The position numbers and the translations under genes are program-made. 64,000 bases of DNA from Alteromonas sp. CI.11.F.A3 (lineage in GTDB: Bacteria > Pseudomonadota > Gammaproteobacteria > Enterobacterales > Alteromonadaceae), in assembly GCF_032925565.1 (NCBI RefSeq), contig NZ_CP136708.1, positions 186,001-250,000 on the forward strand, written 5' to 3'. Of the stretch, positions 35,171 to 43,182 are shown piece after piece; position 1 is the stretch's first letter, and each line of letters opens with the position of its first letter. The notes beneath the pieces were generated by a model. It saw only the letters and a list, made by a program, of their open reading frames with translations, searched no databases and was not told the origin of the DNA.

Positions 35171-37618
35171 CTAGTTATGCAATACCACGTTCTCTAGATG
35201 CTGGGTCATTTCAGGCCATACTAGCGCCATCACGTCTTCCCGAAGCGCTTCACATTCTTCAGAGTATTTCAGGCTGCCATCTTCTGTAGAGTCTAACCAA
35301 TGATTGTCTTTCAATGCGCTAATAAAACTAGAAAGCACGTTCTTATCGTAAAACTCAGGTGAGCTTAGCCCATAAAGGGTAGATAAGCGTTCTGCCACTT
35401 GGCGGCTAGTGCGTTCAAGTGCGCCGCGACTAATCACTTTCTCTTTATCTAAAATAGTCAGTACTACCGCATAACGTTGCAAAGTTTCTTGCATACAACG
35501 GCTTAGCAACCATGCTGAATGAAACTGCTTTTGCTGGGCATCAGGTGGAAGTAAATCAACCTCTTTAATACGTAGAAGGCCTTGGTCCACTAACGCATCA
35601 ATAAGCGCATCGGTATGAGCAAGGGCTTCATCTTGAGATAAATGCAAAAATAGCTCGCGCTGCAACAACGGGTATAGCGCAGCAATTAACTGGAAAACTG
35701 ACGCTTTACTTGTGCCTTTATGCGCAAATACACAGGCCATGATCAAGCCAGGCAACGCAAATAAGTGCAAAATATTGTTGCGATAATAGGTGAGATAAAC
35801 CGCAGACTTAGGTTTAGGGCTGATTAATCGACCATAGTCGTCTTCATCAATCTCAAACTTGCCAAGCTTCAAGGTATCGTCAAACAATTCTTTCGCGCTG
35901 GCATCAGGTATGGTGGCATCGGCACTGAAAGGTACGTTTTTAAATAAACTGATAAAGTCGCCCATGGCTTGTTTAAGCTCAGACTCACTCATAGTTTGTG
36001 TTTTTGATGACAGTAAACACAGCGATGTTAACGCCATGCCATTTACCGCAGCTGCGCGATTAATACGTGTCATGACATTGTTGGCCAATTCGTTTACCGC
36101 CGGCGTTAGCCAAGCGGGTTTTTTCTCTGGCTCGGCATCACGGCAATCGCGCCAGTTTGGCACATGGGTTTCTAAAAATTGATTTAGCTGGATAGGCTCA
36201 CCAAAGTTTACATAACCATGACCGTAGTTCTTAAGCTTGCGAATAGCCGAGAACACTTGCCAGTTAGATTCTTTTTGCTTCTTAGTGCCTTTAAGTTCGT
36301 TTAGGTAGCTTTTCACTTCCATCACGTTTTCGTAGCCAATATAGACGGGTACCAAGCTAACAGGCCTATTCACACCTTTAAGCATGGCTTGAATGGTCAT
36401 GGCTAGCATGCCTGTTTTAGGTGGAATAAGACGACCAGTGCGGCTTCGGCCACCTTCAGGGTAATATTTTACCGAATAGCCTTTATTAAAAAGTAGCTCT
36501 AAATATTCGCGGAAAACGGCGGTATACAACTTATTACCGGCAAAACTACGGCGCAAGAAGAAGGCACCGCCTCGGCGGAAAATCTTACCTACCGGCCAGA
36601 AATTTAAGTTAATACCTGCGGCAATGTGTGGGGTTACCATACCTTCATGATAAATCACGTAAGTCAGCAGTAGATAATCCATGTGACTGCGATGACAAGG
36701 CACGTAAACAATTTCATGGCCGTTTGCGGCTAATTCTCTAATACGTTCAGAGTGACCAACACTTATGCCGTTATAAATTTTGTTCCAAATACGAGTAAGT
36801 AGTCGGTCGCCAAAGCGTATCAGCCCTTCGCGATAATCGGCGGCTATTTCGGTAACGTATGATTGCGCTCTATCTTTAGATGCATCATGGGTAATTTTTT
36901 TACTACGAGATTCTTCTGCCATAGCGCGACGCACGGCATCAGAGCCTAGTACACTGTTGTTCAACTCTTGGCGCTCTAACAATGTAGGGCCTGTCATACT
37001 TTGGCGTTTACGCTGAAAGTGAGTACTCGCTACTCGCACTAATTTGTGTGCAATACTTTTGTCACTGCCATGTTGGTTTGACATGGCGCGCGCCGATACC
37101 GCTTTTGAGTAATTGATAAAATTATCGCGGCCCAAGAACATCACAATGAAGAGTTTTCTCAGCCAACTTGGCGCTGCATTATCGGCAATAAGGTCAGCAA
37201 GTCCTGGTGTTCCTCGCCCTGGGGCTCGTCCCCACGTTACAAATACCGGCACCACTTGAAGATCTAGCTGATGATGATCTCTGTGTAAATGAAACAGGTC
37301 AGTAAATACGTCTTCAATACCGGTATCGTTTGCTTGTGAGCGAAAAATCGGCTGTGTTTTACGTAAGAACAAGGTAGAAGGGTATTCTCTGCCCGCTAAT
37401 GTTAGCGTATCAGTCGGGCTCGGTAGGCCTAGTGCTTCTGTTGACATTCTAAGCGCTAATTGATCGGTTACCGAGTTTGCTGGAAGCAAGTAAACGATGG
37501 GCTTCGACTTATCAATGCCAAGCTCAGTCTCTACGTTTACGGGAATGCTGTGGGCTTTAACCAGCAACTTAACAGGATAATGAAATAGCGACAAAAGGGC
37601 TTTTCGCATCCACGACAT
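35171..37618 (-). CDS. plsB: glycerol-3-phosphate 1-O-acyltransferase
   Basis: The 815-residue membrane-associated enzyme that acylates sn-glycerol 3-phosphate at position 1 from acyl-CoA or acyl-ACP, the first step of phospholipid synthesis. The catalytic HxxxxD motif is HRSHMD at 309-314, followed by GGAFFLRRSF and the YYPEGGRSRTGRL block for glycerophosphate binding. The length is normal for PlsB. It is divergent from the TonB receptor and lexA side, recalling the plsB-lexA neighbourhood in enterobacteria. Confidence 0.96.
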   Translation of the reverse strand: MSWMRKALLSLFHYPVKLLVKAHSIPVNVETELGIDKSKPIVYLLPANSVTDQLALRMSTEALGLPSPTDTLTLAGREYPSTLFLRKTQPIFRSQANDTGIEDVFTDLFHLHRDHHQLDLQVVPVFVTWGRAPGRGTPGLADLIADNAAPSWLRKLFIVMFLGRDNFINYSKAVSARAMSNQHGSDKSIAHKLVRVASTHFQRKRQSMTGPTLLERQELNNSVLGSDAVRRAMAEESRSKKITHDASKDRAQSYVTEIAADYREGLIRFGDRLLTRIWNKIYNGISVGHSERIRELAANGHEIVYVPCHRSHMDYLLLTYVIYHEGMVTPHIAAGINLNFWPVGKIFRRGGAFFLRRSFAGNKLYTAVFREYLELLFNKGYSVKYYPEGGRSRTGRLIPPKTGMLAMTIQAMLKGVNRPVSLVPVYIGYENVMEVKSYLNELKGTKKQKESNWQVFSAIRKLKNYGHGYVNFGEPIQLNQFLETHVPNWRDCRDAEPEKKPAWLTPAVNELANNVMTRINRAAAVNGMALTSLCLLSSKTQTMSESELKQAMGDFISLFKNVPFSADATIPDASAKELFDDTLKLGKFEIDEDDYGRLISPKPKSAVYLTYYRNNILHLFALPGLIMACVFAHKGTSKASVFQLIAALYPLLQRELFLHLSQDEALAHTDALIDALVDQGLLRIKEVDLLPPDAQQKQFHSAWLLSRCMQETLQRYAVVLTILDKEKVISRGALERTSRQVAERLSTLYGLSSPEFYDKNVLSSFISALKDNHWLDSTEDGSLKYSEECEALREDVMALVWPEMTQHLENVVLHN

Positions 37619-37763
37619 GAATTCTGTAATCCTATGAAATTAAAACGGGAGAAGTGTACCACATCTCGTGCAATGTCATGCAGAGGCCGTGGGGCTGTTT
37701 GGAAGAGTCATTAGTATAAATTGTCGCCATAGCATATTGATTGAGCGTGTTTTTACTCACATA

Positions 37764-38246
37764 TCACTTGGTGGCAGTACCTTTGTAATGCATAGCCACA
37801 TCGCAGCGTTCATAAGCACAACCAAATTTTTGCATGATTTCTTCACAATGAACAAAGCCATTTTTCTCATAAAGATGAATGGCGGCCTCACACTTCTTAT
37901 TCGTTAAAAGAAATAACGTATTAAAAGCAATAGCAGGGGCGTTATTCAATACATATTGCAACAAGCCTTCGCCTACTTTTAATCCTCTTGCTTCACTGAC
38001 CACACCCATCTTAGTAAGTTCGAATACCCCATCCCCTTTTTTCATTAATGCGCATGTACCTACAATGCCAAAATCGGGATGTTCAGCAAACCAAATGTAT
38101 CCACCCTTGTCGATAATATTACACTGAGGATTGCCAATAACGGCCTCATCAACGCTCTCTAAACGAAACATCTTGGTGATCCACTCTCTATTTATGCGGT
38201 CAAAATGAGGGGCTAGCTCGGGGGTATAGTCGAGGAAATGCAACAT
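37764..38246 (-). CDS. GNAT family N-acetyltransferase
   Basis: A 160-residue acetyltransferase. The acetyl-CoA binding motif A is VVSEARGLKVGEGLLQYVL (about 87-105), and the C-terminal LYEKNGFV is the usual motif B strand-turn. Substrate is unknown. It lies upstream of plsB on the same strand with a 145-bp gap, so it is probably a separate transcript. The family call is firm; nothing in the context gives the substrate. Confidence 0.85.
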   Translation of the reverse strand: MLHFLDYTPELAPHFDRINREWITKMFRLESVDEAVIGNPQCNIIDKGGYIWFAEHPDFGIVGTCALMKKGDGVFELTKMGVVSEARGLKVGEGLLQYVLNNAPAIAFNTLFLLTNKKCEAAIHLYEKNGFVHCEEIMQKFGCAYERCDVAMHYKGTATK

Positions 38247-38474
38247 GAGGAATTAAATACTCTGATTAAAGATAAATAGAAGAAAGGTTACTTTATGCCT
38301 TAATGCCAAACTTGTCACCTCGGCGCAAACCTAATTAAAGGTGCTGCTCTTATTCATTATTGCTATCTAAACAGACTGTCTAGTTAAGCTGACGCTTTCA
38401 TTTATAACAAAAGTTTAATTTTTATTAATACACCTTTTAATTATAAATAAATCTGACTAGAATCCGCTATAAAT

Positions 38475-38493
38475 AAGAATATCTATCATTTTC
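38475..38493 (+). promoter_or_regulatory. candidate Fur box upstream of the siderophore receptor
   Basis: The 19 bp here match the Fur consensus (GATAATGATAATCATTATC) at 12 positions, best in the right half (ATCATTTTC). They lie about 35 bp before the receptor start. Iron repression is expected for this gene class, but the match is only moderate. Confidence 0.4.
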
Positions 38494-38527
38494 AATACTG
38501 TTTGAATTATCACTTGAGGAGACTTGC

Positions 38528-40642
38528 TTGAAACTTGGTAAAGCAACTATTTCTACTGCTGTTTTATTGGCGCTTTATGGCACACCTGTTTTTGCACAAG
38601 ACACTATGTCTGAGTCAGATGAAAGCGTTGAGCGTATTACCGTACGCGGCGCATTCTTCGGCCAACAAGTCGCCACAGCGGTTAAAACCCCTACATTATT
38701 AGTTAACGTGCCACAGTCAGTATCGGTAGTAAGTGCACAGCAAATTTCAGAACAAGCACTGTTTAGTATTGCCGATGTTATGCAATACACGCCAGGTGTG
38801 AGCATTGGGCTGGGTGAAGACCATCGCGATCAGGTGACTATTCGTGGTCAGAACACTACTGCCGATTTCTTTGTTGATGGGCTTCGCGATGACGTTCAAT
38901 ACTTCCGCCCCCTATATAATTTAGAACGCGTTGAAATATTGCGTGGTGCCAACGCGCTTTTATTTGGTCGTGGCGGCGGCGGTGGTGTCGTTAACCGTGT
39001 GACTAAAGTGGCCAGTAGCGCAGAAGACTTCACCACACTGTCAGCAGGTATAGATACCTTTGGCGCTGGCTCTATTAGTGTAGATACCAATAAAGCCATA
39101 GATGCGAACAATGCTTTTCGTTTTAATGGTGTGTTTGACAGTATTGATAATCATCGTGATTTTAAAGATGGTGAACGTTACGCCATTAACCCTACCTACA
39201 CATGGATGGCTTCCGACGACACCACGGTTGTAGCATCTTACGAATACGTAAACGATGACCGGTTAGTAGATAGAGGTATCCCTTCATTAGATGGTGCGCC
39301 GCTAGAAGGCTATGACGATACCTACTTTGGTGATCCCGACTTCAACAATACCACGCTTGAAGCGCATATTGCCCGTGTGCGTGTTGATCACGCACTATCG
39401 CAACATTGGAACTTAAACGGTACCGTTCAGTTTGCTGACTATGATAAAGCTTATCAAAACTTGTACCCCGTTAATTTTGATGCTGATGCAGGTACGGTTA
39501 CCTTAGACGGGTATCGTGATACCACTACTCGTGAGAATGCGTTGGTTCAATTAAACCTTATTGGGCAGTTTGCCACGGGTGATATTAACCATACCTTACT
39601 GACGGGAATGGAGTACGGCAGTCAAGATACAGAAAACGCGCGCCGTGATGCGTTTTTTGCCGATAGCCAAGACGACCAAGTATCCTTCGTGTTTAGCGAT
39701 CCACTCGTTATTCCTTCAATGACGCTAACAGACCCGGTAAGAGATCGTGCATCAGAAGTCACCTTTACTTCAGCTTTCGTACAAGATGAAATTAAGCTTA
39801 ACGATAATTGGATTGTGGTGGCCGGTCTTCGCTACGACAATTTTGATATCGATGTGGTAGATAGCATTGAAGTAGCAAACGGTGCTGACGACGGTAACGA
39901 TGGTTTTCTATCAAGCTCTGATTCACAAGTGTCGCCTCGCGCTGGTGTAATTTACAAGCCAGCGGAATCAGTATCGATTTACGCCAGTTACAGTAAATCG
40001 TTCTTGCCTCGTTCTGGTGATCAATTCCTTTCGCTCTCGCTTTCAAGCCAAGCGCTGGAAGCAGAAGAGTTTGAAAATAAGGAAATTGGTGTTAAATGGA
40101 ATCTCACTGACTCGCTAAGCGTGACAGCAGCGGCATTTGAAGTTGAACGTGAAAACGGTACAGCGCAAGATCCTAACAATCCAGAAGCGTCTATTTTAAC
40201 CGGTACCGAAACCAAAGGTTTTGAAGTGCAGGTGGTGGGCAAACTTTCAGAGCGTTGGGCAATCAATGCTGGTTATAGCAACCTCGATGGTGAAGAAATG
40301 GGCCGAATTGTAGATGGCACATTGGCGAACCGTGATTTAGCACAGCTTCCAGAGCATATGCTGACGTTATGGAACCAGTACGAAGTAAACGACAAGTGGC
40401 GTGTTGCATTAGGCGTGATTTATCAATCAGAGCAATACGCGTCATTAAATAACACCGTTGAATTACCTGATTTCGTTCGTGTAGACGCTGCACTTTATTA
40501 CGATTACAGCGAAGATGTTAAAATTCAGCTTAACGTGGAAAATTTATTCGACGAAGATTATTTCCCGTCAGCGCATAATGACAATAATATTGCTACCGGC
40601 GAGCCGCTTAATGCCCGTGTAAGCTTGCAATATAAGTTCTAA
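38528..40642 (+). CDS. TonB-dependent siderophore receptor
   Basis: A 704-residue outer-membrane receptor for a ferric siderophore. The signal peptide is residues 1-23 (ending PVFA). A TonB box-like VERITVRG (about 34-41) precedes the plug domain (about 55-170, with VPQSVSVVS, VTIRGQNT and RGANALLFGRGGGGGVVNRV). A 22-strand barrel follows and ends in NARVSLQYKF with terminal Phe. The closest general type is the catecholate receptor Fiu or the FhuA group. It starts with TTG at 38528, supported by GAGGA 7-11 nt upstream; no ATG alternative keeps the signal peptide. A hairpin terminator follows. Confidence 0.92.
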   Translation: MKLGKATISTAVLLALYGTPVFAQDTMSESDESVERITVRGAFFGQQVATAVKTPTLLVNVPQSVSVVSAQQISEQALFSIADVMQYTPGVSIGLGEDHRDQVTIRGQNTTADFFVDGLRDDVQYFRPLYNLERVEILRGANALLFGRGGGGGVVNRVTKVASSAEDFTTLSAGIDTFGAGSISVDTNKAIDANNAFRFNGVFDSIDNHRDFKDGERYAINPTYTWMASDDTTVVASYEYVNDDRLVDRGIPSLDGAPLEGYDDTYFGDPDFNNTTLEAHIARVRVDHALSQHWNLNGTVQFADYDKAYQNLYPVNFDADAGTVTLDGYRDTTTRENALVQLNLIGQFATGDINHTLLTGMEYGSQDTENARRDAFFADSQDDQVSFVFSDPLVIPSMTLTDPVRDRASEVTFTSAFVQDEIKLNDNWIVVAGLRYDNFDIDVVDSIEVANGADDGNDGFLSSSDSQVSPRAGVIYKPAESVSIYASYSKSFLPRSGDQFLSLSLSSQALEAEEFENKEIGVKWNLTDSLSVTAAAFEVERENGTAQDPNNPEASILTGTETKGFEVQVVGKLSERWAINAGYSNLDGEEMGRIVDGTLANRDLAQLPEHMLTLWNQYEVNDKWRVALGVIYQSEQYASLNNTVELPDFVRVDAALYYDYSEDVKIQLNVENLFDEDYFPSAHNDNNIATGEPLNARVSLQYKF

Positions 40643-40668
40643 CTACTACAAATAGTAGTGATATACAA

Positions 40669-40693
40669 AGCGGCCTTCATGGCCGCTTTTTTC
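40669..40693 (+). terminator. intrinsic terminator after the siderophore receptor
   Basis: AGCGGCC (40669-40675) and GGCCGCT (40681-40687) form a stem with loop TTCAT, followed by six T. It lies 27 bp past the receptor stop and isolates lexA transcription. Confidence 0.9.
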
Positions 40694-40740
40694 GTTAAGG
40701 CTAGCGCTAATTAAAAATCATGCTTAGTCAAGCTTTGTGC

Positions 40741-40768
40741 TTGTCATTTCCTTTTAGGTGTATATACT
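40741..40768 (+). promoter_or_regulatory. lexA promoter
   Basis: TTGTCA (40741-40746) and TATACT (40763-40768) are separated by 16 bp, a good sigma-70 pair. The -10 element is covered by the first SOS box, as expected for LexA autorepression. Confidence 0.7.
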
Positions 40769-40773
40769 TACAG
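40758..40773 (+). promoter_or_regulatory. LexA (SOS) box 1
   Basis: GTGTATATACTTACAG matches the CTGT-N8-ACAG SOS consensus with one mismatch (G for the first C) and has the typical alternating TA core. It overlaps the -10 element of the lexA promoter. Confidence 0.8.
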
Positions 40774-40776
40774 GAA

Positions 40777-40792
40777 CTGTATAGACAGACAG
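40777..40792 (+). promoter_or_regulatory. LexA (SOS) box 2
   Basis: CTGTATAGACAGACAG is a full match to CTGT-N8-ACAG, 19 bp downstream of box 1 and 7 bp before the lexA ATG. Two tandem boxes before lexA are the same arrangement as in Escherichia coli. Confidence 0.85.
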
Positions 40793-40799
40793 GTCTTTT

Positions 40800-41426
40800 A
40801 TGCGCCCACTCACAGCAAGACAAACAGAAGTTCTCGAGCTTATAAAAACAACCATGCTCGAAACTGGCATGCCGCCTACCCGTGCAGAAATTGCCCGTCA
40901 TTTAGGTTTTCGCTCTGCGAATGCCGCTGAAGAACATTTAAAAGCATTGGCCCGAAAAGGGGTCATTGAAATTCTTCCAGGTACTTCCCGTGGTATTAAA
41001 TTAAATATCCCCCTTGAAGATGAAGCTCCTGAAGAAGAAGGGCTACCTCTTATTGGCCGAGTAGCTGCGGGCGAGCCTATTTTAGCGCAAGAGCATATTG
41101 AATCTCACTATAAGGTCGACCCTGCTCTGTTTCAGCCTCACGCTGACTTCTTACTTCGTGTAAGCGGTATGAGTATGAAAGACATAGGTATACTTGATGG
41201 TGACTTGTTAGCCGTGCACCGCACTACGGATGTCCATAATGGGCAAGTGGTAGTAGCACGTGTTGATGAAGACGTTACCGTTAAACGCCTTGAAAAGCGT
41301 GGTCGCGAAGTATTACTTCATGCTGAAAATGATGAATTCTCTCCTATTAAGGTCGACTTAGCTTCAGAGCCTTTTTCCATTGAAGGGATTGCCGTTGGTG
41401 TTATTCGAAATGCTGACTGGATGTAA
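40800..41426 (+). CDS. lexA: LexA repressor / self-cleaving S24 peptidase
   Basis: A 208-residue master repressor of the SOS response. The N-terminal winged HTH covers 1-70 ([20 protein letters not shown]). The self-cleavage site is Ala90-Gly91 (RVAAGEP), with catalytic Ser125 (SGMSM) and Lys162 (TVKRL). RecA filaments on single-stranded DNA trigger cleavage. Two SOS boxes overlap its promoter. In enterobacteria a dinF gene follows; here a terminator and the cytochrome oxidase cluster follow, and a DinF-like pump lies 11 kb away. Confidence 0.97.
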   Translation: MRPLTARQTEVLELIKTTMLETGMPPTRAEIARHLGFRSANAAEEHLKALARKGVIEILPGTSRGIKLNIPLEDEAPEEEGLPLIGRVAAGEPILAQEHIESHYKVDPALFQPHADFLLRVSGMSMKDIGILDGDLLAVHRTTDVHNGQVVVARVDEDVTVKRLEKRGREVLLHAENDEFSPIKVDLASEPFSIEGIAVGVIRNADWM

Positions 41427-41449
41427 CCTTTTAGCTATTTAATAAAGAA

Positions 41450-41472
41450 AGCGGCTTATAGGCCGCTTTTTT
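41450..41472 (+). terminator. intrinsic terminator after lexA
   Basis: AGCGGC (41450-41455) pairs with GCCGCT (41462-41467) around a 6-nt loop and is followed by a run of T. It lies 24 bp past the lexA stop. Confidence 0.88.
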
Positions 41473-42009
41473 GTATGTTTAATATACCTTGCTTGTACAA
41501 TAATCTTGTTTAAGCCTAAGAAATACCTTAAAAGCCAGCAGATCTGGCTCCCACATTTTATCTTCTATTTATGTCACCCTTTTTGGTACTAGCGAATACT
41601 ATTTCAGTCATCTATTCTGTTTGAAAAACATTCACTATTAAGTGACTACCTTTTGATTATAAGAAACTTATAGCCATCTTCTATTTGCCTATCTCGTTCA
41701 AAATGAGCGTTTCAAACGGGCACACTAATTACCCGTATAGCGTCCATACGCTGTGACGTGAGTCATTTCTCTTACATACAACTTTTGGTTAAAAATTGAA
41801 CGCTGTAATTGTTTTTTCTTAGAAAAGACTAGACTTGTGCGTTTTATTGAGCAATTCTTATACTGTATTTAACAAAATAATAACAATAGCTGTAACTTTG
41901 CTTTACAACTAAGGCTAGGTCTTTCAGTTAAAAGTTGGATTTCGGGTATCAGTTGCCAGAAGCGCAGCGCAACCAGTGCGTAATGCTTCTGTTATAACGG
42001 AGGTGTTGA
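41473..42009 (+). other. long leader region upstream of the cytochrome oxidase operon
   Basis: About 540 bp with no ORF above roughly 17 codons that looks real. Small dyads are visible: AGCCAG/CTGGCT at 41533-41549, AGCGT/ACGCT at 41739-41752, and TGAC-GTGA-GTCA at 41754-41765. The last two are clustered about 250 bp upstream of coxB. The region probably carries the operon promoter and operators. No RNA gene could be recognised. Confidence 0.4.
41835..41864 (+). promoter_or_regulatory. candidate promoter of the cox operon
   Basis: TTGTGC (41835-41840) and TATACT (41859-41864) lie 18 bp apart, about 145 bp before the coxB start. The -10 is good and the -35 is weak, so this is one possible promoter rather than a firm call. 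Confidence 0.35.
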
Positions 42010-43173
42010 GTGAAACGAGTAACGACACAAGCGGCAAAGTGGCTCTGCGGGCTTCCACTTTTGCTTACCTCGCCACTACTGTTTGCTGATGTAGCAACGG
42101 GCGAAGGCTCTTCCATAAATTTGCGCCGAGGCGCAACCGACATAAGTGGTCAAGTATACGACCTCCATATGTTGATGTTCTTTATTTGTATCGCAATTGC
42201 CGTTGCGGTTTTTGGGGTTATGTTTGCCTCAATGTACTTACACCGTAAATCCAGAGGGGCGAAACCCGCTCACTTCCACGAAAATGTAAAAGTGGAAATT
42301 GCATGGACCGTAGTCCCTTTCATTATTCTTATTCTAATGGCTATTCCTGCGGCCAAAACCCTTATTGCGATGGAAGATACCAGTGAGCCCGATCTTACTG
42401 TTGTCGTAACTGGATCTCAGTGGAAGTGGCATTACCGATATATGGACAGAGACGTTGAGTTCTATTCGTTAATGGCAACTCAGCGAGAACAAATTGAAAA
42501 CAAATTCGAGAAAGGCGCGAATTATTTGCTTGAGGTCGACCGTCCACTGGTGATCCCCACAGGGCAAAAAGTGCGCTTTCTTATTACCTCAGATGACGTT
42601 ATTCACTCGTGGTGGGTACCAGATTTTGCGGTGAAAAAAGATGCTAACCCCGGATTTATCAATGAGTCTTGGGCAAAGGTAAACGAGCCTGGTATTTATC
42701 GTGGGCAGTGCGCCGAGCTTTGCGGAAAAGATCATGGCTTCATGCCAGTTGTGGTCATCGCTAAAGAGCCTGCCGAATTTGATGCGTGGATGGATGAACA
42801 AGAAGAAGCCGCTCGCCAAGCGAAAGAAGAAGAGCAACGTTTACTGTCAATGAATATGTCGATGGATGAACTTATGGATGAAGGCAAGCGGGTTTATAAC
42901 GCCACCTGTGCAGCTTGCCATATGCCTAACGGCGAAGGGTTACCTGGCGTTTTTCCTGCGCTTAAAGGCAGTGAGATGGTTCTTGAAGACCAAACTGCCC
43001 ATATCGATATTGTGTTAAACGGTAAAACCGGAACGGCCATGCAGGCGTTCGGAAAAATGTTAAGCCTGAAAGACATTGCGGCTGTGGTGACCTACGAGCG
43101 AAATGCGTGGGGTAATAACACGGGCGATATGGTGCAGGCCAAAGATGTTAATGCCGTCGTTAATGGGAACTAG
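42010..43173 (+). CDS. coxB: cytochrome c oxidase subunit II with fused cytochrome c domain
   Basis: A 387-residue subunit of an aa3-type oxidase (caa3-like, as it carries its own haem c). A signal peptide (about 1-26) and two transmembrane helices (about 50-76, 94-118) precede the periplasmic CuA domain with ligands His199, Cys234, Glu236, Cys238, His242 and Met245. After a charged helical linker (about 255-290) comes a C-terminal cytochrome c domain with CAACH at 300-304 and a candidate axial Met344. The start is GTG at 42010, directly after a GGAGGTG ribosome site. It accepts electrons from cytochrome c and passes them to subunit I. Confidence 0.95.
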   Translation: MKRVTTQAAKWLCGLPLLLTSPLLFADVATGEGSSINLRRGATDISGQVYDLHMLMFFICIAIAVAVFGVMFASMYLHRKSRGAKPAHFHENVKVEIAWTVVPFIILILMAIPAAKTLIAMEDTSEPDLTVVVTGSQWKWHYRYMDRDVEFYSLMATQREQIENKFEKGANYLLEVDRPLVIPTGQKVRFLITSDDVIHSWWVPDFAVKKDANPGFINESWAKVNEPGIYRGQCAELCGKDHGFMPVVVIAKEPAEFDAWMDEQEEAARQAKEEEQRLLSMNMSMDELMDEGKRVYNATCAACHMPNGEGLPGVFPALKGSEMVLEDQTAHIDIVLNGKTGTAMQAFGKMLSLKDIAAVVTYERNAWGNNTGDMVQAKDVNAVVNGN

Positions 43174-43182
43174 GAGTGCGTA

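Noticed and set aside
41835-41864. FNR/ANR box near the cox promoter (TTGAGCAATTC)
   Set aside because: It lacks the second ATCAA half at the right spacing.
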